Shown here: piece by piece, positions 22,396 through 34,622 of the stretch
Layout: each line of letters begins with the position of its first letter
Position numbering within the stretch: position 1 is the stretch's first letter
Program-made: the position numbers and the translations under genes
Source of the DNA: Ampelocalamus luodianensis
Taxonomy: Eukaryota > Streptophyta > Magnoliopsida > Poales > Poaceae
Length of the DNA stretch: 64,000 bases
Assembly: GCA_036346255.1 (NCBI GenBank)
Contig: CM070631.1
Coordinates: forward strand, 29,248,339-29,312,338
Direction of reading: 5' to 3'
The notes under the pieces: generated by a model
Seen by the model: only the letters and a program-made list of their open reading frames with translations
Databases searched by the model: none
Told to the model about the DNA's origin: nothing

Positions 22396-24882
22396 GTAGC
22401 GCTGAATTACATTCCACCGAAGGTTTTCCTGCAAAACAGTATAGTACAGCAACAGAAATAATAGTTAAGAATCTGGCGTGGTAATAGAAACAGACTAGTC
22501 GAGACCAACTATTACTAAACAAATGATAGTTTACTGGACAGACGGCAAGACCTGCTGCGACCCCATTTCTTCATTAAATTTGTGCAAGTAGCATTGCTTG
22601 CATAACCACTTGAAATTTGATGCCAGCATCAACCGAATGCTCGTTTAAGCTGTAAACAAACCTGGTCTAGGTGTCAAAAATGGATGTTTTACATGAAAGA
22701 GGTTAGAGAAGTAAACTTTGTTGGTTCATCTAACGGAGACTGGGGGTGAACAAAATGATGCTTGAGTGCCTTGTAGGAAAGGTTTACCCATCACCCACAG
22801 CGAACTGCTATCACATGTATGAAAATATAAAGCCTTTGTCAAATGCATGCATGCACCAAAAGCTCTTACTTTCTTTCTTTATTTTGATAAGATGTTTACC
22901 AAAAGTATGACTAGCTACCAAGAACTGCTACACATATTTAAGCTTTGTTTCGAGAAGCTACTCTGAATTATCAAGTCAATACTGTAAAGCCAATCAATCA
23001 AAGTAATGTAGGATGCGTGCAACCGAAACGGTCTAATGAATGAAAATTGCATGAGCTGTCGATTGTGTAACCTTTTAATATCAAATCGTAGTAAACAGGA
23101 AGTGGAGTTGCACTTTATATTTAGCGGATGTTGAATAGAAGCTCAAATTACCATGCTCGTTTGAAACAATACAACTGGATGAATGAAACACTGGCATCAT
23201 GTAGAAAACAAGCAGAGATGGATATGGACACTACACAATGAAAACAAGTGACAACCAAAACAAAAAAGGAAACGTTATTTTTTGGAGCAGTTGACCAGCT
23301 TTATTTACTGAATATACATGAGGCCATTTAAAAAGAAAACCAATGGAAAGATCCAGTCATATACACTACAATATATTCAGTCATTTTCAGTATGAAATCA
23401 TCTTTAAGGCTGCACTCATTGGAGTAGGTGATCAGCATATGTGGCTTCATTACGCAAACTTGAAAATTGTGATGTAAAAGGAAGTTAGGTAAAACAACGA
23501 ATAATTTTTGCTATACTTCTTTCTCATTACTTTGATATGTCATGCTTGTATGTCACAACTCATACAATATGAACTGCAACAGCCGGTAGGTGAATTAGCA
23601 GGTCTAACCACTGTGTAAATGGTTCTGGTACATGTACTAAGTCACTGCTTCTAAATTCTAGTGCAATATTTTTGCCCCACCAGCAACCGCAGCCTACAAT
23701 TACAACACTCATATTTGTTAACATGATAGCACAATTTCATCGAGAAGGCTATGTCAAATTAATATCGATACCCAGGAAACATAAAGAACAATAAGAAATA
23801 TGCATGCCTGACTTTCTTGAAATGTTCTTGCTCCAGGCCTTATGACCATTGATTTACCCACTGCACATGCGCTCGACCTGTCACTGGTGTTGCCACACGT
23901 CATGTTCAAACATGGCAAATAGACTTGGTAATCAAGATAGCAGTTCCAAATGGCAACAACCAAGCTTTACGGATCGTAATCTGTTTGGCATGTAAACAGA
24001 GATTAAGAAAACAATTTGCCTCAGAAAAAATGGTTAGAAAAATTACAGTAAACCAACCGAACATTCTTCCACATGTATACTTTCTTATTTCCATTTTCAT
24101 TACTCATTACTCATTAGAATATCTTACAAATCATTCTATATACATGTTTCGGTTCAGAATCATAATCCGAGCGTGAAATTTGTAACTCCTAGAATTAAGG
24201 ATGCCAAGTTGCCAACCATTCTTTATCCAGAGAAAAAGATCAATTTTACATGATCTGAGGAGTCACCATAGTTTCATTGACACAACTCAATGACACAACT
24301 CAATAGAACACCCCCATCAGTTTTAAAATTGCATCTACAGTGTATAAACCTTTGTAATGTAGAATCTAAATTTGATAGCATATTTTGTTATGTCAATCTG
24401 CAGCATATCCTCTGTAATTTGTATATGCAATTACAGACAGCTAAGCACTTCACACGTCAGCAAACCAATAATACATTCGCTGAAAACTTCGCATAGGTAC
24501 TTGACGATTTCTCAAAACAAAACACTAGCTTCCGTTTTTAAATGTTTCGATTAGTCTAGCAAGTAACGTTTTACCTTCAGCAAGCTGCCTTGGACCATTA
24601 GCTGCCCCACGTTATCTTCCAAGCTAGCAGCTGCCTTCATCCTTTCACACCATGGTCTCATCACCACCAATGTTGCTAATGGTGACTTTGGCTTGCACAC
24701 TTTAATTTTTCTGCCAGTTCACAGCACTCTGTGTATGTTAATTACCACCCTGCCTATTTACACCTCCAACCTCTGCAGAGAACTCCTCCCACACCAAAAC
24801 ATCATAGGAAGCAAGAGTAATTTCTTGGAGCCTTCCCGATTCTTTTCGTCTTGAGAGGAAGAACTATAATCAGTGCACAGAC
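22396..24882. other. Intergenic, upstream of the NLR relict
   Basis: AT-rich sequence with only short open frames. On the minus strand around 22390-22440 a pyrimidine tract and CAG precede a short open stretch, which could be a splice acceptor and exon of an old gene, but I do not recognise it. The 300 bp before 24883 are likely promoter and leader of the NLR gene. Confidence 0.35.
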
Positions 24883-27597
24883 ATGGCTGCCCCTGCTGCC
24901 CCCTCACCTCAGGAGAAGCTCATAGAAGTGCTTCAGAGGGAGCAGGATATCCTCTGGAGGATGCTGTGGTTGGACATTGACAAGGTGAAAGGGTCTATTG
25001 ATTCCATCAACGCCACCCTGAGAGGCCCCGAAATTGAGAGCATGGCCCGGACAGCCAAGATGTGGTTGCAGCAAGTGCGCGAGATCAACCGTGACATTGA
25101 AGACATCCTTGAGAAGTCCCTCGTGAAAACCTACAACTCAAAAGGCTCCAGCATCCTGTCATGCATTGCTCAACCAATCAATTTCCACACGGAAGAGAAT
25201 ATACAAGCAAGTCCAATCTCTCAGTGCCCGCATCGATACCATCAAGCTGAGGCTATCGCTGCTGACAAACTTCGATGACAAGGAGGCGCCAGCAAATCCA
25301 ACACGGTACCAGTTGGATGACCGACAGCTTGACATGCTTTCACTGGATGAGGCTAAAGTGATAGGCATTGATTTGCCAAAGGCAAAAGTAACTGAACTGT
25401 TACTGGACGAAGCCAGGCAGCTGAGGTGATCTCCGTAATTGGAAGTGCTGGTGTCGGCAAGACAACTCTTGTGAGAGTGTTTACAATGACAAGAAAGTGC
25501 AAGGAGATTCCGGTGCCATGCATGGATCAGCATCGGTGCCCCAATAACGATGGTGGATCTACTGAAGAGCATCATGCTGCAAATCTTTGTTGAGAAGTTG
25601 GAGGAGATACCGACAAGCCTTGACTTCATGGATGATATTCAGCTTGCTGAGATCATTGGGAGGTATCTTGCTGACAAAAGCTATTTGGTAGTCCTGGATG
25701 ACATATGGAACTCTGACACATGGGATTACTTGAAACTTGCTCTACCCAACAACGGTCACAGGAGTCGAATAATCGTGTCAACACGAGTTCAAGAAGTTGG
25801 CAAAGAGTGCCGCCTATCATCAGACATTCAGATCTTTGAGCAGAAGCCACTGAAAGATGATGACTCTTGGCTGCTCTTCTGCCACAAGGCTTTCCCTGCA
25901 CTTCAGGCGAGATGTCCAACCGAACTGGAGGAGACAGCAAGGAAGATTGTCATGGAATGCCATGGTGTGCCCCTCCTTGTTGTCACCATTGGTGGACTAA
26001 TGTCAATGAAGGAAATAACTGTTGAGGTGTGGAAACATGTTCTTGACAACCTGCACATGTACAGCCCCGAGTTTACCCTCCCTAGCATCCTGTGGTTTGC
26101 TTACAGTGACATACCTCACCACCTCAAAGGTTGCTTTTTGTACTTCATCATGTTCCCAAGGAAGTACTCAATAAAGCGCATGACGCTCATCCGGCTGTGG
26201 ATGGCAGAAGGGTTCATCAAGAATGAGCAGGGAAGCACACTCGAGGACACCGCAGGCCGCTATCTGACGGAGCTCATAGACAGGAGCATGGTCCAAGTGA
26301 CAGACTTTTATGATTATGGGAGGGTGAAGAGCTGCAGTGTCCATGATATGCTGCGTGAGATCATTATCCTGAAGTCGTCAGAGGACAATTTTGGTATGCC
26401 TGTGACCCGAGGAGTCAAGAAGGTCAGGGGAAATGTGCGGCGTCTGTCCATAATCAACACCATTGATGACTTCCTAGAAGACACCAGCTGCTCCAACCTC
26501 CGCACTTTATTTGTCTTTGGTGCGAGCTCAATAAGCACCACATCGTTGCATGCATTTTTGGCTGGATTTCGGCTGCTGAGGATACTGGACTTGGAGGGTG
26601 CACCAGTTGAGAGCTTTCCAGAGGAGTTGCCTGATCTTTTCTACCTGCATTATATGAGTCTGAGGAATACAAGGATTGACAAACTTCCAAAGTCCTTAAA
26701 AAAACTGATGAACCTGCAAACGTTGGACCTGAAAGGCACATATGTCTCTCAGTTGCCTTCAGGAATCACCAAGCTTGAAAACCTTCGTCACCTCCTAGCT
26801 TACCGCTATTACTCCGGGTGTCATCCACCATACTACTATACCCTTGGAGTCACACTGCCCCGAGGAATAGGGCAGCTAAAAGAGCTGCAGAAGCTGACTT
26901 ACGTTGAAGCAAACCAAGAAAATGGGACCATCAAGGAGCTAGGTAGCCTGACACAGCTGAAAAGGTTGGGTATTGTCAAGCTGCGTGAACGGGATGGCAT
27001 GCACCTCTGCTCCTCAGTTTCCAAGATGACAGAACTTCTTTCTCTTTCAGCATCATCACTTGATGATGAGATTCTTGATCTGGGATCATTGAATCCTGCT
27101 CCTCAGGACCTCAGGCGTCTCTATTTGAGGGACCTTTGCCAGGCATACCTTGTTGGCTGCACTCCCTCAGGAACCTTGTAAGGATACGGCTTAGGTGGTC
27201 ACGATTGAATGAGGACTCACTTAAAGAGCTCCAAAGTCTCCATCTAATTGAACTTGCACTCATCCAAGCTTTTGATGGGACAAAGATAGAATTCACCCAA
27301 GGATTTGTCAGGCTTGAGATACTAGAACTGGACCATCTAACTAACCTTGAGCATATCAGCCTTGAGAGAGCAATGCCTCACCTTCAGAAGATGTCCATCA
27401 GGTCTTGTGACAAGTTGCTCACCATGCCAGATGGTATAGAAGGGCTAGAGAATATCAAAGAACTTCACTTATTTGCCATGCCAAAGACCTTGGTGGAGAG
27501 CATGATGAAGGGAGGTGCTAACCATCGGAGGGTTGAGCATATTCCAGTTATTCGCCACTTTAATGAACATCGAGACATTTCTTTGACAAATCTCTGA
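24883..27597 (+). pseudogene. CC-NBS-LRR disease-resistance gene relict
   Basis: NLR proteins are cytoplasmic immune receptors. The start at 24883 follows a leader without upstream ATG. The coiled-coil domain (24883-25278) has the REINRDIEDILE segment typical of the EDVID motif. NB-ARC motifs follow: P-loop GSAGVGKTT (about 25441-25467), kinase-2 SYLVVLDDIWN (about 25679-25711), RNBS-B RIIVSTR, a GVPL form of GLPL (about 25964) and RNBS-D with RLWMAEGFI. The MHD motif is VHD (about 26340). LRRs run to about 27590. Reading the conserved motifs needs five frame changes: about 25150-25190, 25426, 25475, 25515 and 27128. The longest uninterrupted part is 25519-27181. The intact neighbouring 15-exon gene argues against general sequencing error, so I call it a pseudogene, although assembly indels are not excluded. 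Confidence 0.85.
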
Positions 27598-28676
27598 AGG
27601 TTGGAGCTATAATATCATTAGTTAGTGTATTCTTTTGAATGACTCTCATACACTTCTGAAATGTCTAATTGGTGTACATGCAGGATTAGTGTTTCTTGGC
27701 ATCTGTCACAGAGATATGTGGCTCTTTGAGACACAAAGCATCATTATGCAGGAAAGCTTTTCAAGGATCATATTTGGAAAAAAAAAACTGTATCTTCAAA
27801 CATGTTAAGTGACCAGTTTTTCATCTAATATGTGCTTGCTACAAAAGAGTGATTTTTGTGTAAGTTGGCATGACTGTCGCAAAATTGCAAGATAAAAACG
27901 CTAATCTCAAGGAAATATGGCTCTTCTGTATGTTAAAAGACTCTCTATTAACATGCAAAAAAAGGTGGCAGCTAGTTGTCATTTGTCAATAAAGTAGCTA
28001 TGCAGTTGTAACTATCTAGCATGCTACCTATAGTTTCAAGTTCTGTTTTAGATCTGACAAACATAAGACAGTCAGTTGTTAAACTAGCTATGCAATTCAG
28101 TATGCTGTCGAAAGACTTCTATTGGTGAACACAGAGTACTCATGAATTTCTGTCATATTGGAATAAGTCACAGTATGTTCTTGAAACATAGCTGCTACAG
28201 AAACACAAGTCTACATGTTGGGACACTTTTGCTTGTAATAATGCAAAATTATGACATTTCTTACCATGTCATGAGTGCTTACATACAATTGCTCCATGGA
28301 AAGCATCATGGATGAACGAGAAACCTAATTGTCTGGCAGGTGCACATCTTTGTAGAGATCATAGAGGTACTTGATCAACTAATTGCGTACCTGCATAGAA
28401 AATTTATTAGCAGTCAGATGACTATTCATGTAGTGTGTGTGTGTGTGTGTGTGTAGAAAGTCACATTTAGCAATTAGCAACAATTTGGCTACAGATTTAC
28501 CGAAGTCATCCATCTCCACGAATATGAACGGTAAAATAAAACCACTTATGAACGGTCAAATAAAACCACTGACTGCAATCGAGCTGATATTATTTTTTTT
28601 GGTGTGAAAACAAGAGCTGATCAATAGTGAATGTAGCAGATACATCACCAAGAACCACGACATGCCATATTTTAAA
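27598..28676. other. 3' flank of the NLR relict, no genes seen
   Basis: AT-rich sequence without coding signal. It includes a (GT)n microsatellite at 28433-28454. Confidence 0.4.
28433..28454. repeat. (GT)n microsatellite
   Basis: Eleven GT units in a row. Confidence 0.9.
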
Positions 28677-28848
28677 GGGGGATTGGCGGATTTGGCAAGC
28701 AGTTGATGTGCAATTGCTATTTTGCCGCTCCATGTCTCACTGACATGTGAGTCCAGTGAGACATGGAATGACACTCATATGCTAATGAGACATGGAGTAG
28801 CAAAATAGCAATTACACATAAATTTAATGGTAAATCATCAATAATCCC
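28677..28848. mobile_element. MULE-type MITE with 9-bp target duplication
   Basis: A 172-bp element flanked by the perfect 9-bp direct repeat TATTTTAAA (28668-28676 and 28849-28857). The two halves are inverted copies. The outer part is looser (GGGGATTGGCGGATTT against GGGATTATTGATGATTT). The inner 34-bp arms at 28706-28739 and 28786-28819 differ at about three positions. GG-starting TIRs with a 9-bp duplication are the mark of Mutator-like elements. No coding capacity. Confidence 0.8.
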
Positions 28849-28857
28849 TATTTTAAA

Positions 28858-29937
28858 ATGTGGATAGAATAAAAACGAAGGAGAGCTGTTAAAACAGGTC
28901 TGAGCCTGCAATCTTTGGTTCTTAGTTGATGTAGTGATAAACATAACCAAGAACCATCAAAATGCCATATTTAAAGTTGAGCCACCAACTTTTCACTGTA
29001 AGATTTTGGAGGAGAAGAGATATTTTTGGTTATAAAAAGGTGCATGGAAAACATAGTAAAAAAAATTAAATAACACTAGTTGACCTCAAAATGTCGTGTT
29101 TCAAGTTGGCTCATTCACTAGAGAATTACTAGGAACCCTAGATAAATTACGAAGAAACCTGAACTTCCCAAATAGAAGTTCTGCAATTCGGTATGCACGG
29201 CATTTCAGTCTAAATGCGCAAACATTTGAATTTTTTTTTTTTAAAAAAAAAGCCAGCAAAACGGGAGCAGAAGAACGTACCGCGTCTCGTTTCCGCCGTG
29301 AAGCTGCGCACCGGCGCGGCGGCGGATTGGCGTGGCTCCGAGTCCGAGGTGTGGGGTTTGGGCGGGGAGGAGAGAAGTGGGAGCCCGAGTGGCAGGCTGG
29401 CAGCGGCCGCAGTCCGGTGGGGAGAGTTCAGAATGGCAACTTTTGTTGGTCCGGTGGTTGGGCCTTTTCGGCAATTGGGTCCGTCTGATTTGTCTAACTC
29501 GGTGCACTTTTCTGTGTAACTAACGGGCCTGGAAATGGGGGCCTTCAAAGGATTCGATGCAACCCATGAGCCCATCCAGACATGGGTTGTTCAAGTGACA
29601 TCATGGGCCAAATTTTATCCGATCCATGGGTCAGCTACACCAAACCTGCCTGCCCATAAAAGCAAGATCTTCAGCAGTTGACAAAAAAAACAGTCCTCTG
29701 AATAAAATGGCTGTTACAGAAACAGTGTAAAGCGAAATGCAGTATCTTCGGGTTTCAAAGGGGGAAAAAGAATATGCAATCTTTTCAGAAACATTTACAT
29801 GGCTTTACTGATACCTGTGTATCTCTGATTTTATTTTTTGAATAAATGCACTTTTCTTGTACTATTAACGATTTGAACCTAACGATTTAGGATAAAGTCG
29901 GTAAACCTGAAGTTTGCTCGAAAGTCCGTCAACACAC
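28858..29937. other. Intergenic, with one GC-rich block
   Basis: Mostly AT-rich. A T/A homopolymer pair at about 29229-29250 is followed by a GC-rich block (29280-29480) that looks like a plant leader or first exon, possibly minus strand, with GT-type donors near its end. No recognisable protein is encoded, so I do not call a gene. Confidence 0.35.
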
Positions 29938-30290
29938 CCAACTTTGAAACCAATTAGTTAATCTCCTGAACTTTCTAGTCCAGTTCAGTTAACCTGTGGT
30001 ATTTTCACTGTAGCATCATGACTAGGCAATTTTGCCACATGAGTTGAGTAGCTGGTGAAAAGAAGTGACGAAAATTTCTTCTATTTTCTATACTTTTTTT
30101 ATCTCGGAAAGCAAAGATTATACACAAGAAGCATAAAAAAATTCACCACTTCATCAACTATTCGGCCCATGTGGCAAAACTGCCCAATCATGATGCCATG
30201 TTGGCAATACCACCTTACGAAACCAAAGGGTTAAGTGAACCGGATTAGAAAGTTCAGGGGGTCCAATAACCGATTTCAAACTATTTTAAC
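29938..30290. mobile_element. Foldback (long inverted repeat) element
   Basis: The left arm (from about 29943, ACTTTGAAACCAATTAG, through CTCCTGAACTTTCTAGTCC and TTTTGCCACATG near 30040) is repeated in reverse complement on the right (to about 30288). There, AGTTTGAAATCGG, CCCTGAACTTTCTAATCC and TTTTGCCACATG can be read. The arms are about 120-130 bp with moderate identity. Exact ends and target duplication were not resolved. Confidence 0.6.
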
Positions 30291-30571
30291 TGGTATTATA
30301 AACATCTTGTAAATATTTAGATGGGTACTACGAAAATTATATGCTATACTCGTCTAATTTATCTAGGTTTTACCACAGTACAAATTGATGGTCAGATTGC
30401 CCAAAACATCATTTTTTCCTACCAAAGTGTGTCGAGGATATCCTAGCATTCCTTCGACTAAGGTGGGTTGTGGTGCGCATTTAGCGGTGTGGCATGGACA
30501 TGAATATGGACATAAAGGTCACCTAGTGGAGAAAGGGGTGGTATAGGCATAGTGCATAACTCCCTATCTCC

Positions 30572-30765
30572 GGGGGAATTCATATTTTGCCCTCCTCTTA
30601 GTTGGATTTTCATAAAAAAAAAAATACACATATTCCTGATGTAAAATATTTTTTGCCCCCCTTTTAGTCTATTTCTTCGTTTTTGTCCTCTTTGTATTAT
30701 TTTAATCTTATTTACCCATTTTGCTATTACAAGGCACGCGAAATGACATTTTACCCCAGTCAGCA
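30572..30765 (+). repeat. Left terminal inverted repeat of the Pack-MULE-like element
   Basis: About 190 bp, the inverted counterpart of 48445-48632, rich in T and starting with five G. Confidence 0.7.
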
Positions 30766-30855
30766 ACCCCGTTAATCTAATCTCTCTCTCCTTATCTTCC
30801 TCCCGTAAAACCCAGCTGTCTCATCCCCTTCCCCATCTTGCTTTTCTACGCCTCC

Positions 30856-31663
30856 ATGGACCTTGCTCCTCGGCTCCCACCTCCTCTCGGGCGGCCCGGC
30901 CTTTAATGCCGCCACCGCCGCTCGCTTGCCGGCCGCCGTCGCCTCCAACTCCAACTCCCAACTCCTCCACCGCCCCAGCCCCGCTAAGGCCGGTGCCTCC
31001 TCCCTCTGCGTACCCGCACGCACCGCCAAGATCTCCAACACCATCGTCACCGCACCCTCCCCGTCCTACCCCGCCGCGGGCAAGGTAGTTAGGATCGCGA
31101 TCCTACTCTTAGAGTCTTACGATTCTACGAACCCACAACAGCCTGTCGATCCAAATCGCACTGTCGATCCTACTCGTAGAGACTTAGGGCAAAAAAAATT
31201 ACAATTTTTTTTAGAGGCCAAGCTTTGCTAATATTTTGTTTTAGAGCAAAATTTGTTGATATTAATTTCTGAGAATAAAATTATAAATAAGCAAGGAGCA
31301 TGCAAAATATTGTATCAGTATGGTAATGCTAGTACAAATATCTATATTATAGCATGAGTAATCTTAAGCTTGATAATGATAATCTATTTTTATTCATGGA
31401 GTATGTCTAACTGCTTTTAAGGAACATGTAAGTGGTAAACCATATAAGAATCATACAAACTTATAGTATAGATGTTAAATATGTGTATTTTTACAATTCC
31501 GTAGAATCGCCGATTCTACGATTCGATACTACGATTTCGATCCTACCGAAGGCAAATCGATCCAACTCGGGATCTCAACTCTGACTACCTTAGCCGCGGG
31601 CACCACCGAGCACGACGTCTACAACTTCGCGGCCGGCCCGACCACCCTCCCGCTCTCCATCCT
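30856..31663 (+). pseudogene. Captured phosphoserine aminotransferase (PSAT) fragment, 5' part
   Basis: PSAT makes 3-phosphoserine from phosphohydroxypyruvate in the plastid serine pathway. A leader (about 30770-30855) and an ATG at 30856 precede a Ser/Ala/Pro-rich transit-peptide-like segment. The recognisable frame starts just after that ATG with a 1-nt offset, so the start is already broken. It reads LLGSHLLSGGPAF...ISNTIVTAPSPSYPAAG to 31082, is interrupted by a 510-bp MITE, and resumes at 31603 with the PSAT hallmark EHDVYNFAAGPTTLPLSI. A gypsy LTR interrupts it again after 31663. Identification rests on the NFAAGP...LP motif and the continuation at 47787. Confidence 0.8.
31083..31592. 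mobile_element. MITE-like element (510 bp) inside the PSAT fragment
   Basis: Flanked by the perfect 10-bp repeat GCCGCGGGCA (31073-31082 and 31593-31602). The ends are inverted: AGGTAGTTAGGATCGCGATCC at the left and, in reverse complement, AGGTAGTCAGAGTTGAGATCC at the right. The subterminal regions repeat GATTCTACG/CGATCCTAC motifs, and the interior is AT-rich and non-coding. Removing it restores the PSAT reading frame. The family is not certain; a MULE-type MITE would fit. Confidence 0.75.
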
Positions 31664-32476
31664 TGTGAGGACCCCCCGAGATCGGATCCGTATCAAGCTA
31701 AGTGATTACGCCGTAAACGCAACACTTAACGTGAGACGAACACGATTCCGAGTGACCCGGATATGTGTCACATGCTAACTCCCAAGGATCAGTGGCTAAC
31801 ATGCACATATCCTAGTACACAACATTGCAATCACATCCATACACAATGTACAAGAATAATAGAAACTTCGATACATTTTCAACATAGAACCTTTCGGTCC
31901 CAACTTACATAAGAGGGCCAATCGGCCAAATCTAAATAACAATAACACCATAAATTGCAGCGAAAAATAAACTTAAATAAAGAGGGAACAACCGAGTTGG
32001 CATGCCCACAATCCCACAAGCAACCAACTGGAGTTAAAGCCGTTGCGCCGTAGTCTTACGATCAAATAGACACTTTTCAAGTACAAAGTTGTACTCGCGA
32101 GACTTTTCAAGAAAAATAAGGATGCAAGTAAGTATCAACGGAAGGCCACTACACTAGTCAATTTTTCAGCATAAAGCGTTTTGCATAAGGATAAAAGATT
32201 CTAACCTGCCATTTGTAAAACATTTATAAGACATTTTATAGCAGTAAGTAATGATCAACAATGGTACACTCTCCAAATATAATCAACACACGAACATCTC
32301 ATTCGTGGCACAATTCATTCCTCAACAAAAATTAACGCGCGAACAACGCGTTCATGATAACATCTCAGCTCTTAACAAACTAACATAAAGACATAACATT
32401 ACCAACCATAACCCAAACTTAATTTCCCAAAAGCTAACTGTGTCTGCTTTCCCACAAGTGTTGTCCATAACCTAGG

Positions 32477-32540
32477 ACGAGGCTATTCGAATAGATTTAG
32501 TTACTCTGCAGAGTTGTACAACTTTACCCACACGATATGC
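32477..32540. promoter_or_regulatory. Conserved paired-palindrome block in gypsy LTR (copy 1)
   Basis: A perfect 12-bp palindrome CTATTCGAATAG is followed after about 8 bp by a perfect 10-bp palindrome CTCTGCAGAG, then TTGTACAACTTTACCCAC. The same block occurs at 57680 and 60553 in two other LTRs that are otherwise strongly diverged. Confidence 0.6.
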
Positions 32541-34622
32541 ATTCTTCTTAATGTCGGCCAATGCACTCTTCCATAGGAGTGTGACTGAGGTAGCATAACG
32601 AGGCGTTACAATGTCATGTCCTAACTATCAAACCACCGAGGACGGTCCCATGGCGATGATGCGATCGCTGAACCACGGGAAACCCGTTGCGTAAGTAAGT
32701 CCCAATCAAACAAGAGACCCTTAAGAACAAGTAAGGCGACCCTTAACATGCCCCCGCGAGATTGACAAAAGAACAATTAAATACATAACAATAACAATTG
32801 TCAACCCATTGTGTTTTGATAGCTGACACACAACAAATTATTAAGCCAAGTCTTCGTCATTATCCCGGCGTGTGGTTGCACGTAAGACTTGGTTCATCAC
32901 ACCACAGACCGGTCCTTAATCACTCAGACGGGGCTACACAATTCCATAACAACAAACAACAACAATACTTCATCATCACCCTACACCCGTCCAAGTTAAG
33001 AACACAAAACCCATGCCCAACATGTCCACAAACCCGGATGCGAAGATCTGAACACATCCTCAATTCTATCATAATCCAATCCATAAGATCCTCAAATTTT
33101 AATAAGATTCAATTCAATCCACCGGCCGATGGACTAGCTCCATCAACCGCTTTCGGCTATAGCTACTAGCATGGCTAAGCATCGTTCTACAAACTAGCAA
33201 ACAACCCATATAATATATAACCTTAGTCAATCAAGGTAAAAGGGGAATCAACATTCAAAGGAGGGCTAATGCAGCAATTAGGAGATTAACTACTTCTACC
33301 CATAAACATACAATTCAAAAATAGCATGCAATTGCGATAATACAACTCACACAAAACATTTAAAAATCACTGGGAGCAATATGATCAAGAGGAGGGTGCT
33401 CGCACCTTTGCTGAATCACAGGTTCAATATCAAGTTATACTCATAATAATCTCACGAATATATCATTATCGTCACCTAGTGAAAAGCGATAATGCAATAA
33501 ATATCAAATAAAGCCTGAAATTCAACATGCTCAAAAATGTATGAAAATTATACAGTAGGTAGGTCATGATTTTAGATTTATTTAGGTGAAAGAATCATTC
33601 CATTTTGATTTAGTATAAGAGAGTTATGATGGTTTGATTTTCAGATTTCATTACGCCTTAATTCATGTAACTTAATTATGAGATGAAAATTTGTAGAGCA
33701 GTCATGAGTACATGGATTACATGGATAAATAGGCAATATTATTACAAGTTCAAAACAGTTGAGTTTGCCTCAATTGGAGTTTTCATGATTTAGTTATGAA
33801 TTTCTAAAGTTAACAGCGGTTTATAATGTAAAAGTAATTCATTTTGGGATATATTTCCAAAAAATATACCTTCTGGGACAGTGTCATGCTGGAAGCTAAT
33901 TTTACAATAAGGTTCATTTAAAATTAAAATTAACACAACTGGTTTCACTCATTTTGGAGCTAGAATGAAATAGTTATGCATTTTTGAAGATAACAACATT
34001 TTTCTATTGTAAAAATAATAGAGTTATTGATCATTTTTCCAAAACTATGCTCTCTGCTACAGAGAAATGTTTTAAACCTATTTTAAAATAAAATTCACAT
34101 AATATGAAAAATATCAAAACTGGTTTCATTCAATTTGGAGTTTATTTGAATTAGATATGAATTTTTGATGTTCATACAATTTTTAAGTGTATAAATAATT
34201 ATATTCTGAATTTTCTTAGGTATTAAATACTTTTTACACCGAGAGCTATCTAGCCTCTGAACCTGACGTGTGGGGTCCAGTACACAGTACTACTCTTCAA
34301 TTTTCCTTTTTATTTCCGGTTAAAACTGACAGGTGGGCCCTACTGGTCATTGACTCGGTCTACAAGCATAGTGCATGGACCAAGAGCTAAGATCTCGGTC
34401 CACGGGTTCACCGCCCAGGTCACTATGCACTTAAAGTGCGGGGCCCGCAAGTCATAGGCTGAGGGTTAGCGCTTAACACATTTTAATTGCGTTGTCCGAC
34501 AGAGATCTTCGTTTTAAATGCTAATCATCGTATTTAATTTCTAATTACGCCGCTACAGTAACCGGTCGGAGCGTGCCACGCTCTCTCGTGGCCGCGCGGT
34601 TGCTCGCCTGCCCGTCGGTGCT

